In this document: positions 51,254 through 60,405 of the stretch, piece by piece
How positions within the stretch are numbered: position 1 is the stretch's first letter
How the letters are laid out: each line of letters begins with the position of its first letter
Assembly (NCBI RefSeq): GCF_002807015.1
Contig: NZ_NIPO01000001.1
Coordinates: 1,736,416 to 1,800,415 of the forward strand
Direction: 5' to 3'
Length of the DNA stretch: 64,000 nucleotides
From: Avrilella dinanensis
Lineage (GTDB): Bacteria; Bacteroidota; Bacteroidia; Flavobacteriales; Flavobacteriaceae
Made by a program: the position numbers and the translations under genes
The notes under the pieces: generated by a model
Seen by the model: the letters and a program-made list of their open reading frames with translations, nothing else
Database searches by the model: none
Told to the model about the DNA's origin: nothing

Positions 51254-52094
51254 ATACGAAATTTTAAGGCAAAAGATTTATATCGTCATCTACGGATCGA
51301 ATACCCCCGAAGGTAAATTGTTTGACCTTGTTCTTTTGCTGGTTATTTTGCTCAGCGTTGCAATGGTTATGATAGATTCCGTTAAAAGCGTTGACCCAAA
51401 ATACCATAATTTTTTATATTACGGCGAATGGGTTGTTACTGTTTTTTTTACTTTAGAATATATCCTAAGGTTACTTTGCAATAAAAAACCACTTTCATAT
51501 GTATTCAGTTTTTACGGCATCGTTGACTTGATTTCATTATTACCGATGTATTTGTCGTACTTCTTTCCGGAAGCGAGTTTCTTGATTGCTTTCCGGGCAA
51601 TCCGTCTATTAAGACTCTTTGCGATATTGGATTTAATGCCGATTATCGGTCAACAATCACATCTCAAATTGGCATTAAATGCAAGCAAGCACAAAATCAT
51701 CGTTTTCATGTATTTCATGATTGTGATGTCCATCGTTTTGGGCACATTAATGTATATTATCGAAGGTGGACATAACGGATTTACTGATATTCCCAATAGT
51801 GTCTACTGGTGTATAGTAACAATGACCACTGTAGGGTATGGGGATATTGCTCCGATTACTTATGTAGGAAAAACCATTGCCTCTTTTATTATGATTATGG
51901 GATACGGAATTATTGCGGTGCCAACCGGGATTGTGACAGCGGAATATACCAATCTGAAATACAACAATTCGGAGTTGAAAACAAGAATTGTTTGCCCGGA
52001 ATGTACTTCGTTCATTTATGATTTAGACGCCAACTTTTGCAGCAATTGTGGAGCAAAACTCCTAAATACTGAAAAACTCCAGACCGATGAATAA
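51234..52094 (+). CDS. Voltage-gated potassium channel-like ion transporter with zinc ribbon
   Basis: A 286-residue membrane protein with six helices. The S4-like segment FRAIRLLRLFAILDL carries regularly spaced Arg, and the pore loop has the K+ selectivity filter TMTTVGYGDIAP. The C-terminal tail has a zinc-ribbon-like Cys set, CPEC ... CSNCGAKL. It starts inside the end of the exonuclease gene (20-base overlap) and overlaps miaA by 8 bases. K+ selectivity is inferred from the TVGYGD motif. It adds a second K+ pathway to the Kup/Kdp-like locus at 8.6-13 kb. Confidence 0.9.
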   Translation: MKRLKSKYEILRQKIYIVIYGSNTPEGKLFDLVLLLVILLSVAMVMIDSVKSVDPKYHNFLYYGEWVVTVFFTLEYILRLLCNKKPLSYVFSFYGIVDLISLLPMYLSYFFPEASFLIAFRAIRLLRLFAILDLMPIIGQQSHLKLALNASKHKIIVFMYFMIVMSIVLGTLMYIIEGGHNGFTDIPNSVYWCIVTMTTVGYGDIAPITYVGKTIASFIMIMGYGIIAVPTGIVTAEYTNLKYNNSELKTRIVCPECTSFIYDLDANFCSNCGAKLLNTEKLQTDE

Positions 52095-53004
52095 ACTTAT
52101 CATCGTTGTTGGTCCGACAGCTATCGGAAAAACAGCCAAAGCCATTGAGCTGGCTAAGCATTTTGGCTGTGAGATAATATCGGCAGACAGCCGACAGTTT
52201 TATCAGGAAATGACTATCGGTACAGCGGTTCCGTCAGCGGAAGAATTATCGGCTGTGAAACATCATTTCGTTCAGTATATTTCCATAAACGATAGTTATT
52301 CTGTCGGTCAGTTTGAACGTGATGCTTTGTCTTGTCTGGATAGTTTGTTTGAAAAAAATCAAATGCAAATTATGGTTGGAGGTTCGGGTTTATACATTGA
52401 TGCGGTCACGCAAGGATTGGATAATTTTCCGAAAGTTGATGAAAATATCAAAAATCAGGTTCAGCGAAATTATGAACAATCCGGATTGGTTTATTTACAA
52501 AATGAATTAAAACAAAGAGATTTTTCGTTTTATACAAAAATCGCGCAGGAAAATCCGCAAACACTGCAAAATCCGCAACGTATGATACGTTATGTAAGTG
52601 TTTGTATGGCCGAAAACAAACCTTATTCTACTTACCTCAAAAAAGAAAAAACACAGCGTAGTTTCAAACCAATTTATATCGGACTGACGGCAGACCGAGA
52701 AGTTATCTACGACCGAATTAATCAACGAGTAGATATCATGATAAACAATGGTTTGCTGAAAGAAGTAGAAAATCTTTATCCATATAAAGATAATAATGCC
52801 CTGCAAACAGTTGGTTATCGGGAATTATTTGACTTTTTTGAGGACAAATTATCGTTTGAAGAAGCTATCGAAGAAATCAAAAAGAATACCCGAAGATTTG
52901 CCAAAAGACAATTAACGTGGTTCAACCGAAATGATGCTATCAGATGGTTTGACTGCAATACACCGGTTTCTTCTATTTTAGATTACATAAAAGAAAGTTT
53001 ATAG
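52087..53004 (+). CDS. miaA: tRNA dimethylallyltransferase MiaA
   Basis: MiaA adds a dimethylallyl group to N6 of A37 in tRNAs reading U-starting codons. The 305-residue protein has the P-loop VVGPTAIGKTAKAIELA, the substrate loop IISADSRQFYQEM, QFERDA, MVGGSGLYIDAVTQG, and the late motif RFAKRQLTWFNRN. The length is typical. Its ATG lies inside the channel gene's end. It closes a tight three-gene run with the exonuclease and channel and converges on rodA with 7 bases between stops. Confidence 0.95.
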   Translation: MNKLIIVVGPTAIGKTAKAIELAKHFGCEIISADSRQFYQEMTIGTAVPSAEELSAVKHHFVQYISINDSYSVGQFERDALSCLDSLFEKNQMQIMVGGSGLYIDAVTQGLDNFPKVDENIKNQVQRNYEQSGLVYLQNELKQRDFSFYTKIAQENPQTLQNPQRMIRYVSVCMAENKPYSTYLKKEKTQRSFKPIYIGLTADREVIYDRINQRVDIMINNGLLKEVENLYPYKDNNALQTVGYRELFDFFEDKLSFEEAIEEIKKNTRRFAKRQLTWFNRNDAIRWFDCNTPVSSILDYIKESL

Positions 53005-53011
53005 CTATTTT

Positions 53012-54286
53012 CTACCATTCATTAACTTTGTTGGCATCTAATTTCAGAAAAATAAATAACATAATGGTAAAAGCTATCAGGCTCGAGCCTCCATATGAGA
53101 AAAAAGGCAACGGCACACCAATAGTCGGAAACAAGCCTATCAGCATGGCAATATTCATGAAAAAGTGGGTAAACAGAAAAGCGACAACGCCATAACCATA
53201 AATTCTTGGAAATCTGGTTTTCTGTTTTTCAGACAAATACCAAATTCTCAACAAAAGTGTTACAAACAAACCGATGACTACCAACGAACCAACAAAGCCC
53301 CACTCCTCGCCTACTGTGGTAAAAATATAATCAGTATGTTGCTCAGGTACAAAACCGCCTTTGGTTTGCGTTCCTTCGAGAAAACCACGTCCAAACCAAC
53401 CTCCTGAGCCAATCGCAATTTTGGATTGATTGAGATTATAACCTTCTCTTTTCAAATCGACATCTTTACCGAAAAGCACGTCAATTCTTTCTTTCTGATG
53501 GGGTTCTAACACCTCGTCATAAACATAATCTACCGAAAACACAAAACCACTCATCATAATGCCCAGAAACAAATAAAAAAACGGATTTCTCTTAATAGAT
53601 TTGTTTAAAAAATAATGAATGCCCAAGCCCAATAAAGTAAACCCAACCAAATATTCAGGATTGATGACAAGTGAAAGCAAAAATAACGCAATGGCTATGA
53701 CACCCGTCCATAAATACCACGAAGGCAGACCTTCCCGGTACAAAAGCAAAAACAAAGACAGAAAAATCATCGCCGAACCGGCATCTGGCTGTAACAAAAT
53801 CAGAAGAACGGGAAATAAGATAATTCCGATACCGATAGCTTGTTCTCTCAGCGTTTCAAAATGCGTCTGCGAATCGGTAATATACTTCGCCAACAACAAA
53901 GCCACGGCAGTTTTCATAAACTCCGAAGGTTGTAATCCGAATCCACCAAACTGATACCAATTGGTTTGTCCTTTGATGGTTTTACCGAAAACAAAAAGCC
54001 CCATTAAAGCAATGATACCGACGGCATAGAAAACGACAGCATATTTTTCATAAAACTTAGCTTCAATAGATAGTAAAACAATTATCAGCGGAACACATAA
54101 AATAATGAAAAGTAATTGTTTGCCATATATCTGGTTCAGGTCAAATATACCCGCTGGTTCAAGTGGCAACGATGCTGAATAGATGTTTAACCACCCTGCA
54201 AAAACCAAAAGTGCATACAGTAATACACAAAACCAGTCGAGGTTTTGCAAGACGCTTTGATTAGCCAAATGCTTAGTTTTTGCCAC
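53012..54286 (-). CDS. rodA: Rod-shape peptidoglycan glycosyltransferase RodA
   Basis: RodA is the SEDS-family lipid II polymerase of the elongasome. The 424-residue protein has about ten helices and the family signatures FGLQPSEFMKTAVALLLA, LLQPDAGSAMIFL (catalytic-site Asp), GRGFLEGTQTKGGFVPEQHTDYIFTTVGEEWGF and FFSYGGSSL. It starts inside the 3' end of mrdA (14-base overlap) and ends the operon purH-mreB-mreC-mreD-mrdA-rodA as laid out here. It pairs with the PBP2 encoded upstream. Confidence 0.95.
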   Translation of the reverse strand: MAKTKHLANQSVLQNLDWFCVLLYALLVFAGWLNIYSASLPLEPAGIFDLNQIYGKQLLFIILCVPLIIVLLSIEAKFYEKYAVVFYAVGIIALMGLFVFGKTIKGQTNWYQFGGFGLQPSEFMKTAVALLLAKYITDSQTHFETLREQAIGIGIILFPVLLILLQPDAGSAMIFLSLFLLLYREGLPSWYLWTGVIAIALFLLSLVINPEYLVGFTLLGLGIHYFLNKSIKRNPFFYLFLGIMMSGFVFSVDYVYDEVLEPHQKERIDVLFGKDVDLKREGYNLNQSKIAIGSGGWFGRGFLEGTQTKGGFVPEQHTDYIFTTVGEEWGFVGSLVVIGLFVTLLLRIWYLSEKQKTRFPRIYGYGVVAFLFTHFFMNIAMLIGLFPTIGVPLPFFSYGGSSLIAFTIMLFIFLKLDANKVNEW

Positions 54287-56192
54287 TGATTAACTGAATT
54301 TGCTGGTTAAACGCTTTAGAAATTTCTCTTTGGAGTTTTTCTTTCTCTTTCTTCTTTTCTTCTACCTGGTCTTTGAAAACGTAATTTTCTTCCAGACTTC
54401 CTTCCAACATTCGTTTTTCTAAATCAATTTTAGAAATCTCGCCTTTCAGGTATTTTTCTACCATCAATGTAGAAATTGGTCCTGCCCATGTCGCTCCGAA
54501 TCCTCCGTTTTCAATAAACACACAAAGCACAATTTTCGGGTCTTCCTTTGGGGCAAAAGACACAAACACCGAGTGGTCTTTTAATTTTGTTTTTTCGCCT
54601 TCAAATGTGATAAAATTTTCCACCGTCCCGGTTTTCCCACATATTTCAATCCCTTCTACCTGCAATCTTCTTGCCGTTCCGGTTTTGTAAACCTGATGTA
54701 ATCCTTCGATAACCGGCTGAAAATACTGTGGGTCTATGGTTGTTGTTTTTTTCTGTACAAAACTTTTGTCGATGTCTTTTCCTTCGATAGATTTAATGAT
54801 GTGAGGCGTAAAATAATAACCTTGATTAGCAACGGCACAGACAGCATTCGCCAACTGAATCGGTGAAACTTCTACTTCACCCTGTCCGATAGCATTGGAA
54901 ATCGTTGTCGTTCCGCCCCATGAGCCTCTCGGATACCATCTGTCATAATAATCAGCATCAGGAATACGCCCTTTGGTGCCGACAGGTAAATCATAACCCA
55001 AGAAATCACCAAAACCAAAACTACGTAAATGATTATACCAAGTGTCCATTCCCATTTTGGAATTGTTGAATTTTCCAATAATTTTCCGGTATGTCTGGCT
55101 GAAATAAGTGTTACACGACAAAGCAATCGCGTTATGCAGAGACCAATTACCTGCATCATGACATTTCATAAAAGCTCCCGGAGCGTAATAAAATCCGTGG
55201 CTACAAGCAAAAGAAGTGTGTGTATCAATCACCTCTTCCTGCAAGCCAATAAGTCCGGTAAATATTTTAAATGGCGAACCTGGGGCATAACTCCCCTGCA
55301 AGCTGCGGTTAAACATCGGCTGACCGGGACGACTTTCTATCTCTATATAGTTTCTCGAACGATTTCGCCCGACCATCAAACTTGGGTCGTAATACGGTGC
55401 GGTAACCAAAGCCAATATTTCGCCCGTTTTAGGTTCAATCGCCACAATACCACCTCGTTTATTCTTCATCAATTCTTCACCATATCGCTGCAATTCAGCA
55501 TCTATCGTAATATGAATATCTCTACCTTTGATTACTGCTGTATCGTAAATCCCGTCTTTGAAAGATCCGATTTCACGGTTAAATTTATCCCGTTGTATAT
55601 AACGCACACCTTTCGTTCCGCGAAGGTCTTTTTCATAAGCTTGCTCGATGCCTTGTATGCCAATTAAATCTCCACTCCGATAATAGGAATTTCGTTTGAT
55701 TTCTGCCTCATTCACTTGCCGGATATATCCGAAAATATTAGCTCCGTAATCGACCTGATAATCTCTCAGGTTTCTTTTTTGTACATAAAATCCTTTGAAA
55801 TGCCTGAGTTTTTCCTGAAAAGCAGAAAATTCCCTTTTGGTCAGCTGTGCTAAAAAAACAGAAGGTAACCGCGGACTATAAACCTTGGCTTTTCTCATTT
55901 TTTCGTCAAAATCTTCGCGGGACAAATCCAGTATTTTACACAACTCAAGTGTGTCAATATTTTTGATGTCATTAGGAATGACCATAATGTCGTAGCTCGG
56001 CTGATTGGCGACCAGCAAGCTATTATTTCTGTCATAGATATATCCTCTTTCGGGATAATCATAAACGATTTTAAGGGCATTGTTATCTGACTGTTTGATA
56101 TAGGAATCGTCTAATATCTGCAAATAAAACAACTTCGCCAGCAAAATCAATGCTGTCAAAATAATTACTGAAGGAAATAGTAATTTTCTCAT
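54273..56192 (-). CDS. mrdA: Penicillin-binding protein 2 (elongation-specific transpeptidase)
   Basis: PBP2 cross-links peptidoglycan along the side wall. The 639-residue protein has one N-terminal membrane helix, the dimerisation/pedestal region (GYIRQVNEAEIK, GIQGIEQAYEKDL), and the transpeptidase domain with the SxxK motif GSPFKIF, the SCN motif SCNTYF and KTGTV. The C-terminal tail is long and Lys/Glu-rich (DQVEEKKKEKEKL). It overlaps mreD by 4 bases and rodA by 14, showing translational coupling through the operon. Confidence 0.95.
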   Translation of the reverse strand: MRKLLFPSVIILTALILLAKLFYLQILDDSYIKQSDNNALKIVYDYPERGYIYDRNNSLLVANQPSYDIMVIPNDIKNIDTLELCKILDLSREDFDEKMRKAKVYSPRLPSVFLAQLTKREFSAFQEKLRHFKGFYVQKRNLRDYQVDYGANIFGYIRQVNEAEIKRNSYYRSGDLIGIQGIEQAYEKDLRGTKGVRYIQRDKFNREIGSFKDGIYDTAVIKGRDIHITIDAELQRYGEELMKNKRGGIVAIEPKTGEILALVTAPYYDPSLMVGRNRSRNYIEIESRPGQPMFNRSLQGSYAPGSPFKIFTGLIGLQEEVIDTHTSFACSHGFYYAPGAFMKCHDAGNWSLHNAIALSCNTYFSQTYRKIIGKFNNSKMGMDTWYNHLRSFGFGDFLGYDLPVGTKGRIPDADYYDRWYPRGSWGGTTTISNAIGQGEVEVSPIQLANAVCAVANQGYYFTPHIIKSIEGKDIDKSFVQKKTTTIDPQYFQPVIEGLHQVYKTGTARRLQVEGIEICGKTGTVENFITFEGEKTKLKDHSVFVSFAPKEDPKIVLCVFIENGGFGATWAGPISTLMVEKYLKGEISKIDLEKRMLEGSLEENYVFKDQVEEKKKEKEKLQREISKAFNQQIQLISGKN

Positions 56193-56695
56193 CTTTTGAC
56201 CGGTTTTGCTAATGCAATCATTATCAATATGACAACTATCGTGAAAACAGTTGAGCCTGAAATTCTCAGTAATATTTCGGGCAGGAAATTAAAATTGAAA
56301 ACTTCTAAAATATACAATACAAAATGATGGATTAAAACACCAATTGCCGTATAAGTAATCAATTCTTTTCCTATTTTGTCGGTTAAGCGAAGTAAGTGAT
56401 ATTCGTAACTGAATCCGTAAGCAAATTTAATCAAAGATTCTCTGAAATATGCCAAAGTTACACAAGCCGCAGCGTGAACACCTCCGGAATTATTGAATAT
56501 ATCAATACACAATCCGAGAAAAAAAGCGTAAATCAGTAAAAAATAACGATTTGATTGTAACGGAAACAACAAAATGCACAAGATGTACGGAAATACGGAG
56601 ATATACCCGAAAAGTTCAACATAGTCAAACAAAACAACTTGCAAAGCAATCAGCAGCAAAGTACGCAAAACAATTTTTACAACATCATTATTCAT
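56189..56695 (-). CDS. mreD: Rod-shape-determining protein MreD
   Basis: A 168-residue integral membrane protein of about five helices, with the family's FLLIYAFFLGLCIDIFNNSGGVHAAACV segment around the third helix. MreD links MreC and the PBP2/RodA synthase in the membrane. Sequence similarity outside that segment is weak, as usual for MreD, so the call rests on the segment plus its position between mreC and mrdA. It overlaps mreC by 8 bases and mrdA by 4. Confidence 0.9.
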   Translation of the reverse strand: MNNDVVKIVLRTLLLIALQVVLFDYVELFGYISVFPYILCILLFPLQSNRYFLLIYAFFLGLCIDIFNNSGGVHAAACVTLAYFRESLIKFAYGFSYEYHLLRLTDKIGKELITYTAIGVLIHHFVLYILEVFNFNFLPEILLRISGSTVFTIVVILIMIALAKPVKR

Positions 56696-57521
56696 CTTGC
56701 CCGGTATTTTGTTCTAATTCTATAATTTCCTCTAATCCAGTATTTTCTATTAAATAAACAGACTGCAATCGGGTCATATCATTAAATAATCTGACATTAA
56801 TCGTATAGAAATTAGATGTTTCGGAAGTAAAAACCTGCTCTACAAAACCAATCGGAATATTTTCCGGAAATATGGTTGAGCTTCCGCCTGTTACCACTGT
56901 ATCGCCTTTGTGCAGGTTGGCTAATTTAGGGATATCAATCAATTGGACATATCCGGCATTTTTTCCGTCCCAAACAACAGTTCCGAAATGTTCTGTGTCT
57001 GATACTTTCGCGGCTATTCTCGTTTTAAGATTAAGAATACTCTGAACAACAGCATAATTGTCAGACACATTTTCCACAATCCCGATAACTCCGTTGGAAT
57101 TAATCACACCCATATCGGTTTTGATTCCATTTTCCTGCCCACCTTTGATAGTCAGATAATTACGTTTTTTTGAATAAGAATTTTTGATAACCAGACTTTG
57201 CAGCACCTGATAATCTGCGTCTAAATGCAGTTCAGGATTGACCGTAAAAGCCGAATCAATGATTACCCGGCTGTTATAGAGCAATTGCTGCAAATAAGCA
57301 TTCTCTTTTGCCAACTGTTCGTTTTCTTGTTTCAGTCCGAAATATGATTTAACCCCGTTCACTTTGTCATAGACAAAACCGGAAACTTTATTAGACGAAT
57401 TCACCGTCACACTCTGGTGGTAATTGTGTGATTTTATGGTCAAAAAAAATGCTATGCCAAAAAGCAGCAAAAACAGTATCGTAATACTGTTCCTTGTCAA
57501 GAATCTGATTATTTGCTGCAT
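56688..57521 (-). CDS. mreC: Rod-shape-determining protein MreC
   Basis: MreC is the periplasmic scaffold that activates PBP2. The 277-residue protein has a short cytoplasmic end, a membrane helix (about 12-30), a coiled coil (about 55-90, LKQENEQLAKENAYLQQLLYNS) and a two-barrel beta domain with GGQENGIKTDMGVINSNGVIGIVENVSDNYAVVQSIL and GDTVVTGGSSTIFPENIPIGFV. It begins 8 bases after mreB ends and overlaps mreD. Confidence 0.95.
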   Translation of the reverse strand: MQQIIRFLTRNSITILFLLLFGIAFFLTIKSHNYHQSVTVNSSNKVSGFVYDKVNGVKSYFGLKQENEQLAKENAYLQQLLYNSRVIIDSAFTVNPELHLDADYQVLQSLVIKNSYSKKRNYLTIKGGQENGIKTDMGVINSNGVIGIVENVSDNYAVVQSILNLKTRIAAKVSDTEHFGTVVWDGKNAGYVQLIDIPKLANLHKGDTVVTGGSSTIFPENIPIGFVEQVFTSETSNFYTINVRLFNDMTRLQSVYLIENTGLEEIIELEQNTGQDE

Positions 57522-57529
57522 GGATTATC

Positions 57530-58558
57530 TTATTTAATCAAAATACTTTTGTATTTATTGATGTTTTTAATAACCATTCCTGTTCCTCTCACAACAGCTC
57601 GTAGAGGGTCTTCCGCAATAAATACCGGCAAATCGGTTCGTTGTGAAATCCGTTTGTCCAATCCACGAAGCAGTGAACCGCCACCTGCAAGATAAATCCC
57701 GGTATTGTAAATATCAGCTGCCAATTCGGGTGGTGTTTGTGATAGAGTTTCCAAAACGGCATCTTCAATTCGTTGTATGGATTTGTCCAACGCTTTAGCT
57801 ATTTCTCTGTAAGAAACATTGATTTGTTTTGGTTTTCCGGTCAGCAAATCACGCCCCTGTACCATCATGTCTTCCGGTCCTTGGTCCAAATCTTCGATAG
57901 CTGCACCGATTTGTATTTTTATTTTTTCTGCTGTACTTTCCCCAACAAAAAGGTTATGTTGCGTACGCATATAGTAAACGATGTCGTTGGTAAACACATC
58001 TCCGGCAATCTTTACCGATTTATCACAAACGATACCGCCCAATGCCAGCACGGCAATTTCAGCAGTTCCACCACCTATGTCAACAATCATGTTTCCTTTC
58101 GGCTCCATAATATCTACACCAATACCGATAGCAGCTGCCATAGGTTCGTGAATCAGATATACTTCTTTTCCGTTTACCCGCTCGCAAGATTCCTTCACAG
58201 CACGCATTTCTACTTCTGTGATACCGGACGGAATACATACAACCATTCTCAATGCCGGCGTGAACAACTTCTTTTTCAGAGCCGGAATACTTTTTATGAA
58301 AAGGCTAATCATTTTTTCCGAAGCGTCGAAATCGGCGATTACTCCATCTTTCAACGGACGGATTGTTTTTATATTGTCGTGCGTTTTTCCTTGCATCAAA
58401 TTGGCTTCCTGTCCAACGGCAATTACTTTGCCGGACATTCTGTCTCTTGCCACAATGGAAGGGCTGTCAACAACTACTTTTCCATTGTGAATAATAAGTG
58501 TATTTGCGGTTCCGAGGTCCATGGCAATCTCCTCGGTCATAAAATCAAAAAATCCCAT
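57530..58558 (-). CDS. mreB: Rod-shape-determining protein MreB (bacterial actin)
   Basis: MreB polymerises under the inner membrane and guides side-wall synthesis. The 342-residue protein has the actin-fold motifs MDLGTANTLI (phosphate 1), EPMAAAIGIGVD, MIVDIGGGTAEIAV (phosphate 2) and the adenosine motif YLAGGGSLLRGL. The N-terminal hydrophobic residues (MGFFDF) match the membrane-binding turn. It has its own -7 box TAACTTTG at 58602-58609 on this strand, so the mre genes may be transcribed separately from purH. Confidence 0.96.
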   Translation of the reverse strand: MGFFDFMTEEIAMDLGTANTLIIHNGKVVVDSPSIVARDRMSGKVIAVGQEANLMQGKTHDNIKTIRPLKDGVIADFDASEKMISLFIKSIPALKKKLFTPALRMVVCIPSGITEVEMRAVKESCERVNGKEVYLIHEPMAAAIGIGVDIMEPKGNMIVDIGGGTAEIAVLALGGIVCDKSVKIAGDVFTNDIVYYMRTQHNLFVGESTAEKIKIQIGAAIEDLDQGPEDMMVQGRDLLTGKPKQINVSYREIAKALDKSIQRIEDAVLETLSQTPPELAADIYNTGIYLAGGGSLLRGLDKRISQRTDLPVFIAEDPLRAVVRGTGMVIKNINKYKSILIK

Positions 58559-58601
58559 AAACTAACTATGCATTAAAAAATTAGGTTAAATAAATGCCTC
58601 A

Positions 58602-58609
58602 CAAAGTTA
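58602..58609 (-). promoter_or_regulatory. -7 promoter box of mreB
   Basis: TAACTTTG on the minus strand, an exact TAnnTTTG match in the 168-base gap between purH and mreB, 43 bases before the ATG. The -33 region is weak. Confidence 0.45.
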
Positions 58610-58726
58610 AGATAAAAAGCCGGGAAATATACTAATCTTATTTAATATTTTTTTAAAGGAAAAATTACCCAAAACGCTGAAAAATTCAACAATTTTGGGT
58701 AATAAATATTGAAATTAATCTAATTC

Positions 58727-60259
58727 TTAGTGTTTGAAGTGTCTTACTCCGGTAGTAACCATAGCCATCTTATGAGCGTCGCAATAATCAACACTCAGCT
58801 GGTCTTTAATCGAACCTCCGGGTTGGATAACCGCATTAACTCCCGCATTATGAGCGATTTCCACACAATCCGGAAAAGGAAAAAAGGCATCGCTTGCCAT
58901 TACTGCCCCGTTCAAATCAAAGTCAAAATTCTGTGCTTTTTCAATTGCCTGACGCAAAGCATCTACACGTGAAGTCTGTCCGGTTCCAGAGGCACATAAC
59001 TGCAAGCCTTTCGCCAAAACAATCGTATTGGATTTCGTATGCTTACTGATTTTTGACGCAAATAACAAATCTGCCACCTGTTCCTGAGTTGGAGCAACTT
59101 TAGTTACCGTAGTTAAATCTTCTGCAACATCAGTTTTAGCATCTTTGTCTTGAACCAAATAACCATTCAAGCAGCTTCTCACTTGTGTTTGAGGCAATTC
59201 CACATCTTTCAAAACCAGTAAAATACGATTTTTCTTTTCTTTCAAAATCGTTTGCGCCTCATCTGTGAATTGCGGAGCAATCACAACCTCGCAAAACAAC
59301 TGATTGATTTCTTTTGCCGTATCCTCGTCAATCGTTCCGTTGGCAATCAAAACTCCTCCGAATGCCGAAACCGGGTCACCTGCCAAGGCCGCCAGATACG
59401 CTTCTTTCATGGTTGGTTTTTGTGCCAGTCCGCAAGCGTTATTGTGTTTTAAAATAGCAAATGTAGGTGCTTCATTTTTGAATTCATTCATTAGATTAAC
59501 TGCTGCATCTACGTCTAATAAATTATTGTAAGACAATTCTTTACCATGTCTTTGTTCAAACATTACTTTAAAGTCACCGAAGAAATATCCTTTCTGATGC
59601 GGATTTTCGCCATAACGCAACTCCTGCCCTTTTGCTTCACTGATTTTTAATGCAGATTGATTTTCTGTTTGGTTGAAATAATTGAAAATTGCTGTATCAT
59701 AATTCGAAGAAATAGCAAATGCTCTTGCTGCGAGATATTTTCTTTGTGCCAAAGTTGTACTGCTGTTCTGATTTTGAATAATGTCCAAAAACAACTGGTA
59801 ATCGTCTACAGACGGAACGATAACCGTATCTTTATAATTTTTGGCAGCGGCACGAATCAAAGAAATTCCGCCGATGTCTATTTTTTCAATAATATCAGCC
59901 TCCGATGCTCCGGAAGCCACTGTTTTTTCAAACGGATATAAATCCACAATAACCAAATCTAACTGAGGAATCTCATATTCAGCCATTTCTTTCCTATCCT
60001 GTTCATTGTCCTGACGATTCAAAATTCCACCAAAAACTTTTGGGTGCAAGGTTTTTACTCTGCCGCCCAAAATAGACGGATACGAAGTCACATCTTCTAC
60101 CGCAACCACCGGAATTCCTAATTCTTTAATGAAAGTTTCCGTTCCTCCGGTTGAATAAATTGTTACATTGTTTTGATGAAGTTGTTTAACTATCGGCTCT
60201 AATCCTGTTTTGTCAAATACAGAAATTAAAGCTGACTGAATCGTTTTGTTGATTGACAT
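58727..60259 (-). CDS. purH: Bifunctional AICAR transformylase/IMP cyclohydrolase PurH
   Basis: PurH performs the last two steps of IMP synthesis. The 510-residue protein has the MGS-like IMP cyclohydrolase domain (about 1-200; SVFDKTGLEPIVKQL, STGGT, GGRVKTLHPKVFGGIL, EKIDIGGISLIRAAAKN) and the AICAR transformylase domain with LRYGENPHQKG, KHNNACGLA, DPVSAFGGV and the late SDAFFPFPDCVE. The length is normal. It heads the strand leading to the mre operon, a gene order conserved in Bacteroidota. Confidence 0.96.
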   Translation of the reverse strand: MSINKTIQSALISVFDKTGLEPIVKQLHQNNVTIYSTGGTETFIKELGIPVVAVEDVTSYPSILGGRVKTLHPKVFGGILNRQDNEQDRKEMAEYEIPQLDLVIVDLYPFEKTVASGASEADIIEKIDIGGISLIRAAAKNYKDTVIVPSVDDYQLFLDIIQNQNSSTTLAQRKYLAARAFAISSNYDTAIFNYFNQTENQSALKISEAKGQELRYGENPHQKGYFFGDFKVMFEQRHGKELSYNNLLDVDAAVNLMNEFKNEAPTFAILKHNNACGLAQKPTMKEAYLAALAGDPVSAFGGVLIANGTIDEDTAKEINQLFCEVVIAPQFTDEAQTILKEKKNRILLVLKDVELPQTQVRSCLNGYLVQDKDAKTDVAEDLTTVTKVAPTQEQVADLLFASKISKHTKSNTIVLAKGLQLCASGTGQTSRVDALRQAIEKAQNFDFDLNGAVMASDAFFPFPDCVEIAHNAGVNAVIQPGGSIKDQLSVDYCDAHKMAMVTTGVRHFKH

Positions 60260-60280
60260 AATTATTTGGATTTAAAAATG

Positions 60281-60312
60281 CAAAATTAATGTTTGTTAGG
60301 CAATTAACACAA
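60281..60312 (-). promoter_or_regulatory. Promoter of purH
   Basis: TAATTTTG (60281-60288) and TTG (60310-60312) on the minus strand, spaced by 21 bases. The purH ATG follows 21 bases downstream of the -7 box. Confidence 0.5.
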
Positions 60313-60405
60313 TGATTTTTTAAAACAATTTACAGAAAAGTTTTTTAGCTGTTTTGTAACAAATGTATTCTTTTCGCTACTGATTGAGTAAGATATATAC
60401 GAAAT

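Noticed and set aside
24273..60306. The string TTTGTTAGGCAATTA is present upstream of sucC (24273-24287) and upstream of purH (60292-60306).
   Set aside because: A 15-base match between two places in 64 kb of AT-rich sequence is expected about once or twice by chance, and the two copies lie in opposite orientation relative to the genes they precede.
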